This document shows, in pieces, positions 7,295-14,428 of a stretch of 25,677 nt of DNA. The stretch comes from a virus, in IMG/VR virus record IMGVR_UViG_3300002052_000035, positions 1-25,677 of that record. The stretch is one strand, 5' to 3'. Numbering within the stretch: the first letter of the stretch is position 1; each line of letters begins with the position of its first letter. Made by a program: the position numbers and the translations under genes. The notes beneath the pieces were generated by a model, which saw nothing but the letters and a program-made list of their open reading frames with translations, did no database searches and was not told the DNA's origin.

Positions 7295-7922
7295 ACCAAA
7301 AAATAGATTAAAGAAATTTTTTAGGGAATTAACAGAATCGCTTGATCTATCAAAGTTTAGAATTATTTCAACTCATTTAGATACAAGCGCAGCAGTAAAC
7401 CGTAATTGGGGATTGCACCAAGCTACATCTGATGTTGTGATTATGATTGACGATGATATTAGTGGTTTTTATCCTGGTTGGGCTGAAGAGTTAATACAGC
7501 CATTATTACACCAAAATACTATTGTGATGATTTCTGCACGATTAATGCGATCTAAAACTAAACTTGGTGTAATGATGAATATTATCCCAGATATGACTAG
7601 GCATTACCAACATAAAACATTAATATACGGACAACAAAATCAAACGTATGTGGATGAATACGAAAGAAGATTAATACCAATCAAAGCTTTACCAAGTGCC
7701 TGTATTGCATTTAGAAAAACTGAAATCAGATTTGATTGTGCGTACCGGGGCGCTGGTTTCGAAGATACGGATTTTTGCATGCAACTAAATGAGAAATTTA
7801 CAAAAGCAATATATATGATCAATAACAATGTCAAATTAATCCATAAAAACGAAATGAAAAATCAATTAAATGGACAACTATTACATAACCAACAATATTA
7901 TTTACGAAAGTGGGGACTATAA
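7257..7922 (+). CDS. Family 2-type glycosyltransferase
   Basis: A 221-residue GT-A enzyme. The first strand (KIDIIIPTNKP) and AAVNRNWGL (45-53) match the family 2 opening and its 'RN-x-G' helix. VIMIDDDI (61-68) is the DxD metal site. GAGFEDTDFCMQL (about 163-175) is the family 2 'ED-x-D' region that holds the catalytic base and acceptor contacts. All key acidic residues are present, so the enzyme is probably active. The ATG has AGGA about 7 bases upstream. The stop overlaps the next start as TAATG. Confidence 0.85.
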   Translation: MFEKIDIIIPTNKPKNRLKKFFRELTESLDLSKFRIISTHLDTSAAVNRNWGLHQATSDVVIMIDDDISGFYPGWAEELIQPLLHQNTIVMISARLMRSKTKLGVMMNIIPDMTRHYQHKTLIYGQQNQTYVDEYERRLIPIKALPSACIAFRKTEIRFDCAYRGAGFEDTDFCMQLNEKFTKAIYMINNNVKLIHKNEMKNQLNGQLLHNQQYYLRKWGL

Positions 7923-8140
7923 TGGCTTTAAAGCAAAATGAAATATTAAATTTTATACATTCTGTTGAAGGCATATATAATAATTGTAATAGTATACATA
8001 CAGCAGTTCGCGGATTAAAAATGATTATTATTGAATTGATAAGAGAAAACAAAAAACTCGAAAATGATTTGAAATATCAAAAAAACCAAAATCCAACAGA
8101 GGACACTAATACCAATAATGAAAATAACGGCTCTGTGTAA
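7922..8140 (+). CDS. Small coiled-coil protein of unknown function
   Basis: 72 residues from ATG 7922, which overlaps the preceding stop (TAATG). The middle part (GLKMIIIELIRENKKLENDL) is a heptad-like amphipathic helix, and the C-terminal 20 residues are rich in Asn, Thr and Glu and probably disordered. I see no known domain. It may be a partner or spacer between two glycosyltransferases. Its last 23 bases overlap the next gene. Confidence 0.5.
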   Translation: MALKQNEILNFIHSVEGIYNNCNSIHTAVRGLKMIIIELIRENKKLENDLKYQKNQNPTEDTNTNNENNGSV

Positions 8141-8918
8141 AACTTATTCCTGTGATGAATTCATCGAGGCCGCAATCGAAAGTATATATGATTTTGTGGA
8201 TCACATTGTATTCGTGAATTCTGATATTGATTGGACTGGCAAATCTGGTATAAACAAAGTTAAATCAACAATATTACAATGGCAGAAACAAAACGATAAA
8301 CAAAAAAAGATTATTCATATTGATGCCAATGTATCTAATCAATGGAAACAGTGTAATATTGGATATCAATGGATTAAAGATAATCTTAAGCCAGATTGGA
8401 TAATGATATTTGATACAGACGAAGTTTGGGATTTTGAAAACATTGCAATAGCTAAAAATATTTTAGTTAAATCGACTGAATATAATGCGATAAGTGCTCA
8501 AATGCACACATATATCAAGTCTCCATTTTACAGAGTATCTCCCCCAGAATGGTGCAAACCCACTGTATTTATCAGGCCAATACACATAGCAATGCAAGGA
8601 ACCAGGGGTAACAAAGTGTCGCCACGATTATTTTGTGATGAACTATTCTTTCACCATTTCACTTATGTGCGTATGAATGAAAAAGATGTGTTTCGGAAAA
8701 TACAGACAACCTTGAGAGGAGATCGTGATGACGCGCCAAATGTTAAATTGACAAATATAAAACAATGGAAAAAAGAAAAATGGGATCAATTGCCGCGCGC
8801 ATACAATTTTCACACCACAAAATGTTATGAGAAGTCATGGCACAGAATTAAACAAATTTCTATCAGCGATTTGCCACAAACTTTAAGAAATAAAGCAATT
8901 GTTGAAAAATTTATGTAA
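8118..8918 (+). CDS. Family 2-type glycosyltransferase
   Basis: A 266-residue protein. MKITALCKTYSCDEFIEAAI followed by ESIYDFVDHIVFVNS is the family 2 N-terminal strand-helix-strand. FDTDEVW (98-104) is the DxD site, extended to D-x-D-E as in the genes at 162 and 10435. SPRLFCDELFFHHFTYVR is a 'H-x-H' type region also seen in the first glycosyltransferase of this window (YHYSYVF), so the two may be distant relatives. The C-terminal part is basic. Donor and acceptor are unknown. It is followed by the longest intergenic gap of the cassette. Confidence 0.78.
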   Translation: MKITALCKTYSCDEFIEAAIESIYDFVDHIVFVNSDIDWTGKSGINKVKSTILQWQKQNDKQKKIIHIDANVSNQWKQCNIGYQWIKDNLKPDWIMIFDTDEVWDFENIAIAKNILVKSTEYNAISAQMHTYIKSPFYRVSPPEWCKPTVFIRPIHIAMQGTRGNKVSPRLFCDELFFHHFTYVRMNEKDVFRKIQTTLRGDRDDAPNVKLTNIKQWKKEKWDQLPRAYNFHTTKCYEKSWHRIKQISISDLPQTLRNKAIVEKFM

Positions 8919-9071
8919 ATTATAGTATATGGCAGCTTGTGATGACATTATTATCAAATTCAAACATTATATAATTAATTTTTATTTTTTTTATGTTGTT
9001 GTAATAATATTATGGGTTCCGAATTACAAAAGGAAAAGTTTAGAGATTAATATATATTGGAGAGCAGAAAA
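8919..9071. other. AT-rich gap in the cassette
   Basis: This is the longest non-coding stretch of the cassette (153 bases). It holds a T-rich run near 8979-8992, but I find no stable GC hairpin before it and no convincing -35/-10 pair. It ends in the ribosome binding site (GGAGAG) of the next gene. It may be a boundary between two sub-cassettes. Confidence 0.4.
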
Positions 9072-9371
9072 GTGAACGTAAAACAAATAGTAACTGATTT
9101 TCTTGGTGAGGATTGGGCCGAACATCCTTGCGATATCACTATCAAGGAAATAGTTGAAAATTATCTTGAAGGATCTGATTATGATGGTTTATATTGTGAG
9201 GCATGTAGCTGTAAATTGAATGATATAATGCCATGTAACGGCATAAATCCATACTGTAGGCCGGGACACCTATTGAAGTGTAAAGGTGAAAAATGTCCAT
9301 ATGGGATATATAATGTAAATATTGGAGATTGTTTTTGTATAGGTTCCAAGGAAGAAGAAGCAAATGAATGA
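9072..9371 (+). CDS. Small cysteine-rich phage protein
   Basis: 99 residues from GTG 9072, chosen because GGAGAG lies about 8 bases upstream; TTG 9057 is the alternative. About eleven cysteines are packed into the second half: YCEACSCKLNDIMPC, then YCRPGHLLKCKGEKC and CFC. The order 'YDGLY - CxCxxxDxxPC - C-x-PG' matches, from memory, a small protein common in phages of many hosts, in which the cysteines probably bind metal. No function is established to my knowledge. It stands alone between two glycosyltransferase-type genes. Confidence 0.6.
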   Translation: MNVKQIVTDFLGEDWAEHPCDITIKEIVENYLEGSDYDGLYCEACSCKLNDIMPCNGINPYCRPGHLLKCKGEKCPYGIYNVNIGDCFCIGSKEEEANE

Positions 9372-9416
9372 AATTCACGGCAAAATAAAATGTAATAGGA
9401 CGTGGGGTTTGACATA

Positions 9417-10136
9417 ATGAATAATACTGCCTTATTGGTTAACACAGGGGATCAGTCTAATAAAATCTGGAAATATTGGTATAAATATTATATACAAAAC
9501 TGGTCTTGTTCTGGTTTTATTGATACTGTATTTTTGTCAGAAGAGATGAAATTAGATGATGTTTTGTGCCGAAAAACTGAAATTATTAATACAACAACTG
9601 GTAAGATTGATTGGGCATCTGGTTTAATTAACTATCTTTTGAAATGTCATTATCAATATATAATACTCGTTCATGAAGATTATTTTTTAACCGAATCTAC
9701 TTGGGCAAACATTGCCAAATATCTTATAGATTTTGTTCAGAAACATGATATTAAATTATTAAAATGTTGTGGTTGGTGGGCTGGGTATATAGACGAAAAC
9801 GCACCAATGGTAGAAGATGAATCATTGCCTTTGTTTGTTGGCGAAAAGGTTAAAAAGGTTATATGGAGATACAACAACGAATCACAATATCTTATATCTC
9901 ACCAAACATCAATATGGAGCAAAGATTTTTTGCTTAGCACACTGAAGGCCGGGGAGTCACCGTGGGAGCATGAGATAATCGGTACATTAAGACTCAGAGA
10001 ACGCAATATACCCATATATGCATATCGTGATAAATGTCCATTTGAGTATGGCGAAACAGTTCAACAAAACAAAGTGCGCCCGGGTTGTGGTCATTATTTT
10101 GATGGTGAATTTAATGATGGAGATTCTATATTATGA
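9417..10136 (+). CDS. Glycosyltransferase-like protein (GT-A type, family uncertain)
   Basis: 239 residues from ATG 9417; GTG 9402 in frame is possible. IILVHEDYFLTE (about 79-90) sits where GT-A enzymes have their DxD strand, here as H-E-D. SHQTSIWSKDFLLSTL followed by ESPWEHEIIGTLRLRE resembles a phage and viral group in which a 'q-x-x-lW' strand is followed by 'E-x-PW-x-x-E'. I recall that combination from putative glycosyltransferases, but I cannot confirm the family. There is no membrane segment. The stop overlaps the next start (ATGA). Confidence 0.5.
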   Translation: MNNTALLVNTGDQSNKIWKYWYKYYIQNWSCSGFIDTVFLSEEMKLDDVLCRKTEIINTTTGKIDWASGLINYLLKCHYQYIILVHEDYFLTESTWANIAKYLIDFVQKHDIKLLKCCGWWAGYIDENAPMVEDESLPLFVGEKVKKVIWRYNNESQYLISHQTSIWSKDFLLSTLKAGESPWEHEIIGTLRLRERNIPIYAYRDKCPFEYGETVQQNKVRPGCGHYFDGEFNDGDSIL

Positions 10137-10378
10137 TTGACGCATTATTGTTAGCACTGATTGGCGGCTTTGTATATTGGTTGTGTTGTCGTGCGGTTAA
10201 GTATTATGACAATCATAAAAAGGATCAAAGCACAACCAACGTTGCCATGCCCCAATTATCAGAAGATGAATTTGACAGACTTAACGCAAAAGCGAAAGAA
10301 CTTGGATCAACGACTGTGTTTACGGCAAAACAAGTCGGAGATGCATTCCTCGAAATACGCGGATTGTATCTGAGATAG
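10133..10378 (+). CDS. Small membrane protein ending in a copied piece of the tape measure protein
   Basis: An 81-residue protein made of two parts. Residues 1-30 hold one membrane segment (DALLLALIGGFVYWLCC) followed by a basic stretch. Residues about 44-78 are nearly identical to residues 112-148 of the tape measure protein encoded at 14418 (EFDRLNAKAKELGSTTVFTA and onward). The reading frame is kept through the copy. The ATG overlaps the preceding stop (ATGA). The first part alone looks like a phage inner-membrane peptide of unknown role. The fusion is probably a recombination product, and whether it still works is unclear. Confidence 0.6.
   Translation: MIDALLLALIGGFVYWLCCRAVKYYDNHKKDQSTTNVAMPQLSEDEFDRLNAKAKELGSTTVFTAKQVGDAFLEIRGLYLR
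10264..10365 (+). repeat. 102-bp copy of an internal part of the tape measure gene
   Basis: Compared with 14753-14860, this stretch differs by a single substitution (T at 10335, C at 14824) and a 6-base in-frame deletion (14846-14851 missing). Sequence on both sides is unrelated. The difference from the source argues against a simple assembly duplication. The copy lies near the right border of the glycan cassette. Confidence 0.95.
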
Positions 10379-10434
10379 ACAATCCAAAACATTGCGGATT
10401 AATTACCAATAGGAGGACAGAAAGCTGTGAATAA

Positions 10435-11559
10435 ATGGAGGATCGCAAAACACTTGCTCTTAATATTTTAGCAAGTCATAATGAAGCCTATGAATTAGAT
10501 AGATGTCTTAAGTCTATAATTATAAAAAATTTATTTGATGAAATAGTTATAGTTCCCACCACAAAAGATCCAGAAGTCTGGAAAGTTGCTCGCCAATATA
10601 CAAAAAAAGTATATCATTTTGAGTGGATAGACGATTTTTCTGCTGCCCGCAATTTTGCCCGCAAGAAAACAAAATCTGATTATATATTTTGGTGCGATGC
10701 CGATGATGTCGGCTCCGGATTGTTTGCAGAACGTGCTATCAAAATGAAGGAATATGTAATCAATAGTAATTACGATCTATATTTTATTCCTTATTATCTA
10801 TATGTAAATGATTATTGCGAAGGTATAGCAAGCAGGGAACGCATATATCGTAGAACTAAGTTTTTCTGGGATAAAACAATCCATGAACAGCTTAAAACGA
10901 GAAAAAAAATCACTTATGCGAATTTTAATGGCATATCTATTGAACACCGACCCACCAAAGATCCACGAGTCGGGGTATTGCGTAACTTACGATATCTCAA
11001 AAAGGAATATGATAATGGCACAATGAGCAAAGATATGCTATATTATTTTGCACGAGATCTACACCTGGAAAAGAAGTATGACAAATCTATACAATTATTC
11101 GAGCAAATAATTAATAACCAATGTAATAATCCAGACGTGTTGTGCCATTCTGCTTATTGTGTATCACAGTATTATACTTATAACGATGATGGTACAATCA
11201 AAAAAGATACTATGTTCCAGGGCGAGACATTTGCCCGTATTGCGTTATCATTTTCAGACCTATATGCTGAAGCGTATGTAATACTCGGAGATATATATTA
11301 CGCAAAAGGTGATATCAATAACGCAATAAAATTTCTAAAAATAGCAATCTCAAAAGACCCCCATAAAGGCAACGGAGTCAAAGAGTTACAGTTTTACGAA
11401 GAAAAACCGGCCGAAAAATTATGCTATATATTTTGTCAATTAGGAGAATTTGAACAGGCAATATGGTATAATCGCCTTGCACTTAAACACAATAAATCAA
11501 AAAGAAACCTAGATATTAGGGCCAGCATTATAAAGGCTTTAAGTGAACAAAAAATATAA
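10435..11559 (+). CDS. Glycosyltransferase (family 2) with TPR-like C-terminus
   Basis: A 374-residue protein. LALNILASHNEAYELDRCLKS (8-28) is the family 2 first strand and helix. WIDDFSAARNFARKK (64-78) and IFWCDADDV (84-92) are the 'W-x-x-DFS-x-ARN' and DxD motifs typical of bacterial glycosyltransferases followed by TPR units. From about residue 195 on, helical pairs of TPR character appear (YDKSIQLFEQIINN; AEAYVILGDIYYAKGDINNA). They probably bind a protein partner or acceptor, which would fit protein glycosylation. A strong AGGAGG at 10412-10417 is 17 bases from this ATG and better placed for a GTG at 10427 that opens only 14 codons in another frame. It is the last gene before the tail module. 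Confidence 0.85.
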   Translation: MEDRKTLALNILASHNEAYELDRCLKSIIIKNLFDEIVIVPTTKDPEVWKVARQYTKKVYHFEWIDDFSAARNFARKKTKSDYIFWCDADDVGSGLFAERAIKMKEYVINSNYDLYFIPYYLYVNDYCEGIASRERIYRRTKFFWDKTIHEQLKTRKKITYANFNGISIEHRPTKDPRVGVLRNLRYLKKEYDNGTMSKDMLYYFARDLHLEKKYDKSIQLFEQIINNQCNNPDVLCHSAYCVSQYYTYNDDGTIKKDTMFQGETFARIALSFSDLYAEAYVILGDIYYAKGDINNAIKFLKIAISKDPHKGNGVKELQFYEEKPAEKLCYIFCQLGEFEQAIWYNRLALKHNKSKRNLDIRASIIKALSEQKI

Positions 11560-11561
11560 TA

Positions 11562-11589
11562 TTGAAAATAAACAAAAGAAATATATATT
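11562..11589 (+). promoter_or_regulatory. Possible promoter of the tail module
   Basis: TTGAAA at 11562-11567 and TATATT at 11584-11589 are separated by 16 bases, close to the sigma-70 consensus. They lie in the 68-base gap between the cassette and the first tail-module gene. The region is very AT-rich, so chance matches are likely. The position at a clear functional border is the main support. Confidence 0.35.
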
Positions 11590-11627
11590 ATATATTGAAT
11601 TTTAAATTATAAAATATGGGGTAAAAT

Positions 11628-11957
11628 ATGCCAACAACCACAGATAGACGAATATCACCTGCGATGAGTTTTACTGCGGTCAATCTTTCAGATACATCCG
11701 AAGTGCGTTTAATCGATTTATCGGCATTATCTATAGATGATGGCATGCTTAATACCAATGAACGTGGATTATATTATTGTCGTGGCTTTCATTGTAATAC
11801 TGATGGAACTCTTGTAATTGAATCCGTCGGTAACATATCTGGACACACGGTATCATTATCTGTTAAGGATGGAATGTATTATCCTTATGGGGTTAAGAAA
11901 TTCATGCAAACAGGTAGTACGGGAATTTCAAACGGTCAAATTATAGCGGTAAGGTAA
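11628..11957 (+). CDS. Small structural protein, possibly spike-base/decoration type
   Basis: A 109-residue protein predicted to be mostly beta. The pattern of a Leu/Asp-rich opening, 'RGLYYCRGFHCNTDGTLVIE' in the middle, a hydrophobic 'VSLSVKDGMYYPYGVKKF' strand and an end of the type 'TGST-x-I-x-x-GxIIAV' resembles short phage virion proteins that sit at or near the head-tail joint. One example is the spike-base family described from a gene transfer agent. The match is from memory and weak. It is the first gene of the tail module, which suits a connector or decoration role. Confidence 0.4.
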   Translation: MPTTTDRRISPAMSFTAVNLSDTSEVRLIDLSALSIDDGMLNTNERGLYYCRGFHCNTDGTLVIESVGNISGHTVSLSVKDGMYYPYGVKKFMQTGSTGISNGQIIAVR

Positions 11958-11958
11958 T

Positions 11959-12510
11959 ATGTCAATACCATCTATCAACCCAATCAGATCACAAATACGC
12001 GATGCAGTATTATATGCACTGCGTAATCGTATAATTGGTGGTGGTATAGCTATAAGATATAGTTCTGAAGGCAATACGACTGTAAGCGATGCCGGATATT
12101 ATCACACAATAAGACACGCATTTGACCCGCCTCGAACATTTGAACAGATGCAAGAGTTTCCTTGTGCTAATGTATATATTGATGCCGAATCATGCGAGAA
12201 TGCAGCTAATGTACAAATAGATCAGAACCAAGCAGCATTGCACAACAGTTTTACTTTGGTTATGGAAATTTGCATTAACGAAACTAATAATCCTGCATTA
12301 ATTCAAGACCAAATATTAGCAGATATACAAAAATATTTCGGAATTAATTATTTTATACCTGATAGCGCTGGGAATGCAACGTGTTTCAATTGTTATTATT
12401 TGTCAAGCGACCCGTGGGGAACTGATAGAACAAGGCCGAATTGTGGTATAACAGTGAATTATATAGTATGGTATAGACAGAAATTAACCGATCCAACACA
12501 AAAAATATAA
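11959..12510 (+). CDS. Tail terminator/completion-like protein
   Basis: A 183-residue protein directly upstream of the tail tube gene, the usual place of the tail terminator in siphophages. The first part (IRSQIRDAVLYALRNRI) is an amphipathic helix. The middle has 'CANVYIDAES' followed by 'SFTLVMEICINE', a strand pattern seen in gpU/Tcp-like proteins, where a ring caps the finished tail. The end (GITVNYIVWYRQK) is a 'Y-x-v-x-YR' strand, as in minor tail and terminator proteins. The name rests on position and strand pattern rather than on a sure sequence match. Confidence 0.55.
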   Translation: MSIPSINPIRSQIRDAVLYALRNRIIGGGIAIRYSSEGNTTVSDAGYYHTIRHAFDPPRTFEQMQEFPCANVYIDAESCENAANVQIDQNQAALHNSFTLVMEICINETNNPALIQDQILADIQKYFGINYFIPDSAGNATCFNCYYLSSDPWGTDRTRPNCGITVNYIVWYRQKLTDPTQKI

Positions 12511-12521
12511 GTGGGGAAACA

Positions 12522-13487
12522 ATGGGATTTAATAAAACAAAACGAACGCTCGGAATGAAAATCGAAAGCACTCCATATACAGCCGAGACATTGGCAGCAA
12601 CAGATTATAATATTGAAGCTTTCAACATTGAATATACGCCCGAAATAGCTGTCTTAGAAAGAAAAATAGCGAGAGGTGATTTGTCTAGAGATGTGTCTAT
12701 TACTGGAAAAAGGCAAGTAACTATTACATTTTCAATACATGCTTATACATCCAGCACACTAAATTCTCCTCCAAATTACTTTAAATGTCTTCAAGCTTGT
12801 GGCATGTTTCAAACTATACACGGCTCCACTGGAGTGTCTTTGGTACCTCATGCGAGCTATACAAACGTTCCGGCAACAATTGAAGTTGTCGAAAAGGACG
12901 AGGGCACAAGTCCTAGTCAGGTGGTAATCAAAGCACATGGTTGTATGGGAAATGTAAAAATACCATTAGGTAATGTTGGGGAACCATTACGTTATGATTT
13001 TGAATATAAGGGGGTATTAACTTCAATTACAGATCGTGCTTATGGAAGCATATTGACTCCAACTGGTATGACATCTCAACAGCCAGAGGCAGTGCTTGCT
13101 TGTGGAATCACTCTTTTTGGTGAAGGACAGCAGCTTAACACAATTACAATTGATCTTGGTAATGTAGTTGAAAACTATACTGATCCAACAAAAGACCAAG
13201 GCTATGAAGGCGCTCGCGTTGTTGATCGGAATCCGAACATTGCGCTCGATCCAGATCTTGAATTAATTGCAACACAGGGAGATTATGCAAGGTGGACAGG
13301 TAATACAACAGGCATATTTTCTATGCAAATTGGAGACAATATGGCAATTAGTGCACCAGCCGCACAGCTTACAAATGCATATCAACCAGGTGAGCGTGAA
13401 GGGCACGTAGTAAATAATAAGACTCTTGAACTTAAGCGAAGTTCAGGAAATGATGAGTTGAAAATTTTACAAGGTTCAGAGTCTTAA
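12522..13487 (+). CDS. Major tail tube protein-like
   Basis: A 321-residue, beta-rich protein. The N-terminus MKIESTPYTAETLAATDYNI matches the opening of many phage tail tube proteins ('k-e-s-t-y-g-t-d-x-x-p-t-d-y'). RDVSITGKRQVTITFSI is the tube subunit beta-sheet. PLRYDFEYKGVLTSITD and the closing VVNNKTLELKRS fit the second barrel. About 320 residues is normal for a two-sheet tube protein. GGGG lies 7 bases before the ATG. It is followed by a strong hairpin, often found after highly expressed tube genes. In the virion it would stack into the tail tube around the tape measure. Confidence 0.7.
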   Translation: MGFNKTKRTLGMKIESTPYTAETLAATDYNIEAFNIEYTPEIAVLERKIARGDLSRDVSITGKRQVTITFSIHAYTSSTLNSPPNYFKCLQACGMFQTIHGSTGVSLVPHASYTNVPATIEVVEKDEGTSPSQVVIKAHGCMGNVKIPLGNVGEPLRYDFEYKGVLTSITDRAYGSILTPTGMTSQQPEAVLACGITLFGEGQQLNTITIDLGNVVENYTDPTKDQGYEGARVVDRNPNIALDPDLELIATQGDYARWTGNTTGIFSMQIGDNMAISAPAAQLTNAYQPGEREGHVVNNKTLELKRSSGNDELKILQGSES

Positions 13488-13503
13488 TTTTTTAATAAAT
13501 AAA

Positions 13504-13558
13504 GGGCGAGGTTTAAGTCGGGTTACACGTCCTCCTTTCCCGCGCCTCGCCATTTTTA
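13504..13558 (+). terminator. Hairpin with T-tract after the tail tube gene
   Basis: GGCGAGG (13505-13511) pairs perfectly with CCTCGCC (13545-13551). An inner stem CGGG (13519-13522) / CCCG (13539-13542) and the run ATTTTT follow the layout of an intrinsic terminator. The 33-base loop is longer than usual, which suggests attenuation or regulation as well as termination. It is by far the most GC-rich structure in the window. Confidence 0.6.
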
Positions 13559-13572
13559 TACCAAAGGAGGAT
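13529..13572 (+). promoter_or_regulatory. Ribosome binding site able to pair with upstream anti-SD-like stretch
   Basis: CCTCCTTT (13531-13538), inside the hairpin loop, is the exact complement of AAAGGAGG (13563-13570), the ribosome binding site before the chaperone gene. With a further A-T and a G-U pair the helix is 10 base pairs (13529-13538 with 13563-13572). Because one arm lies inside the terminator loop, both helices together would form an H-type pseudoknot. This could hide the ribosome binding site and lower chaperone synthesis after the abundant tube protein. The pairing is seen in the sequence; the control is inferred. Confidence 0.5.
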
Positions 13573-13575
13573 TTA

Positions 13576-13590
13576 ATGGAGGATATATGA
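13576..13590 (+). CDS. Four-codon leader peptide (M-E-D-I)
   Basis: An ATG with the perfect AAAGGAGG at 5-base spacing opens four codons and stops at TGA, overlapping the chaperone start at 13587 (ATGA). The GGAGG within this leader (13578-13582) is the binding site for the chaperone gene itself. Ribosomes ending the leader would be placed to restart on the main gene, so the leader may couple the two or pass on the control by the upstream RNA structure. It is too short to judge by coding potential. Confidence 0.35.
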   Translation: MEDI

Positions 13591-14081
13591 AAATAAAAGA
13601 TGTTGTATTGACAGAAGAAATGAAGGTTAAATTAAAAAATGCTGGAGCGTTAGGTATTCAAATTGATTCTAATTTTTTTTATGTGCCGGAAATATATCGT
13701 GAAAAAAATAAAGATAACGAATTTATAATACCAAAAGAATGTTGGCCCGTATTTACTCTTCGTGGACTTAATGGCATCGAATCAACAAAATTAGAAGATG
13801 AGATGACGGGTGGTATTGTATATACGGAAGATTCAAAACCGTCGATCAATATACAATCTGGACATATAAAAATAGAAATATGCAGACGCGGTATTATAGC
13901 TTGGAAAAATTTTTATGACATAAAAGGAAATGAAATACCAAAACCCGAAAAAGACGTAAGCACAGGAGGTGTTACAACAATGTCTTTGAAATACATATCT
14001 CCTAAGTTGTTAACTGAATTATCGAATGCAATAACGGAACAGAGTTATCTTACAGAAGAGGAATTATTGGGTTTAGAATAG
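13587..14081 (+). CDS. Tail assembly chaperone, short form (gpG-like)
   Basis: A 164-residue acidic protein just upstream of the tape measure gene, the invariant place of tail assembly chaperones. It begins MKIKDVVLTEEMKVKLKNAG and ends YLTEEELLGLE. The middle has a compact beta region (FFYVPEIYREK; FTLRGLNGIES), not an enzyme. In lambda-like phages the short form is made in large excess and its C-terminus is extended by a -1 shift in a few percent of cases. The same arrangement is present here (slippery site at 14069-14075). The protein binds the tape measure and guides tube subunits, and is absent from the finished virion. Confidence 0.8.
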   Translation: MKIKDVVLTEEMKVKLKNAGALGIQIDSNFFYVPEIYREKNKDNEFIIPKECWPVFTLRGLNGIESTKLEDEMTGGIVYTEDSKPSINIQSGHIKIEICRRGIIAWKNFYDIKGNEIPKPEKDVSTGGVTTMSLKYISPKLLTELSNAITEQSYLTEEELLGLE

Positions 14082-14428
14082 CAGCCAGGTTCAGGGCTGG
14101 ATTTTGGGGGAAGATTAAATATCAATGTACATCATGTAACAATAACCAAAATTATAAATCCGCATGGGGCTGCATAAAGAAAAGTAAAATGGCCGAACCT
14201 ACTTTTGCAGAAAAAATTAATGGAATAGAATATAAATATTGGAATTGTCCAGTGAAATTTATCCCAGACAGTATTTATGGTTTTTTGAAAATTTATGATT
14301 ATTATAAAACATTTCCAGGGGCGAAAATTTCAAGCTACGACAATGTTTCTGCGAGATTTCTCAAAGCGACACAATATTATAATGTACAATATTCGGAGGC
14401 GATGGATGAAATGATAGATGGCAAGTGA
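13587..14428 (+). CDS. Tail assembly chaperone, -1 frameshifted long form (gpGT-like)
   Basis: After GGT-TTA at 14070-14075 the ribosome can slip back one base and read AGA-ATA-GCA onward. That frame stays open without a stop to TGA 14426-14428 and gives a 280-residue protein (163 residues of the short form plus 117). The added part begins RIAARFRAGFWGK, then has CTSC and a later WGC and YWNCPVKFIP. It continues into the sequence that could start at ATG 14189, but that ATG has no ribosome binding site, so expression by frameshift is more likely than a separate gene. The extension ends inside the tape measure start, as in other siphophages. Confidence 0.8.
14069..14099 (+). promoter_or_regulatory. 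Programmed -1 frameshift signal GGGTTTA plus hairpin
   Basis: G-GGT-TTA fits the X-XXY-YYZ rule in the chaperone frame (codons TTG GGT TTA). Six bases downstream CAGCC (14082-14086) pairs with GGCTG (14095-14099) around an 8-base loop and includes the zero-frame stop TAG just before it. Slippery site, spacing and hairpin all agree with known phage chaperone frameshifts. Only two codons separate the slippery site from the zero-frame stop, which is usual. Confidence 0.85.

Noticed and set aside
10161-10373. Alternative frame ORF within the small membrane-protein gene
   Set aside because: It overlaps the ATGA-coupled gene, and the tape measure copy is in the frame of 10133, not in this one.
13504-13552. 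tRNA-like gene (7-bp stem followed by CCA-like bases)
   Set aside because: It is only about 49 bases long with no D, anticodon or T arm; a hairpin terminator/regulatory RNA explains it better.
14189-14428. Separate 79-residue gene starting at ATG 14189
   Set aside because: There is no ribosome binding site and the same frame is open back to the slippery heptamer, so it is better read as the end of the frameshifted chaperone; initiation at 14189 is not excluded.
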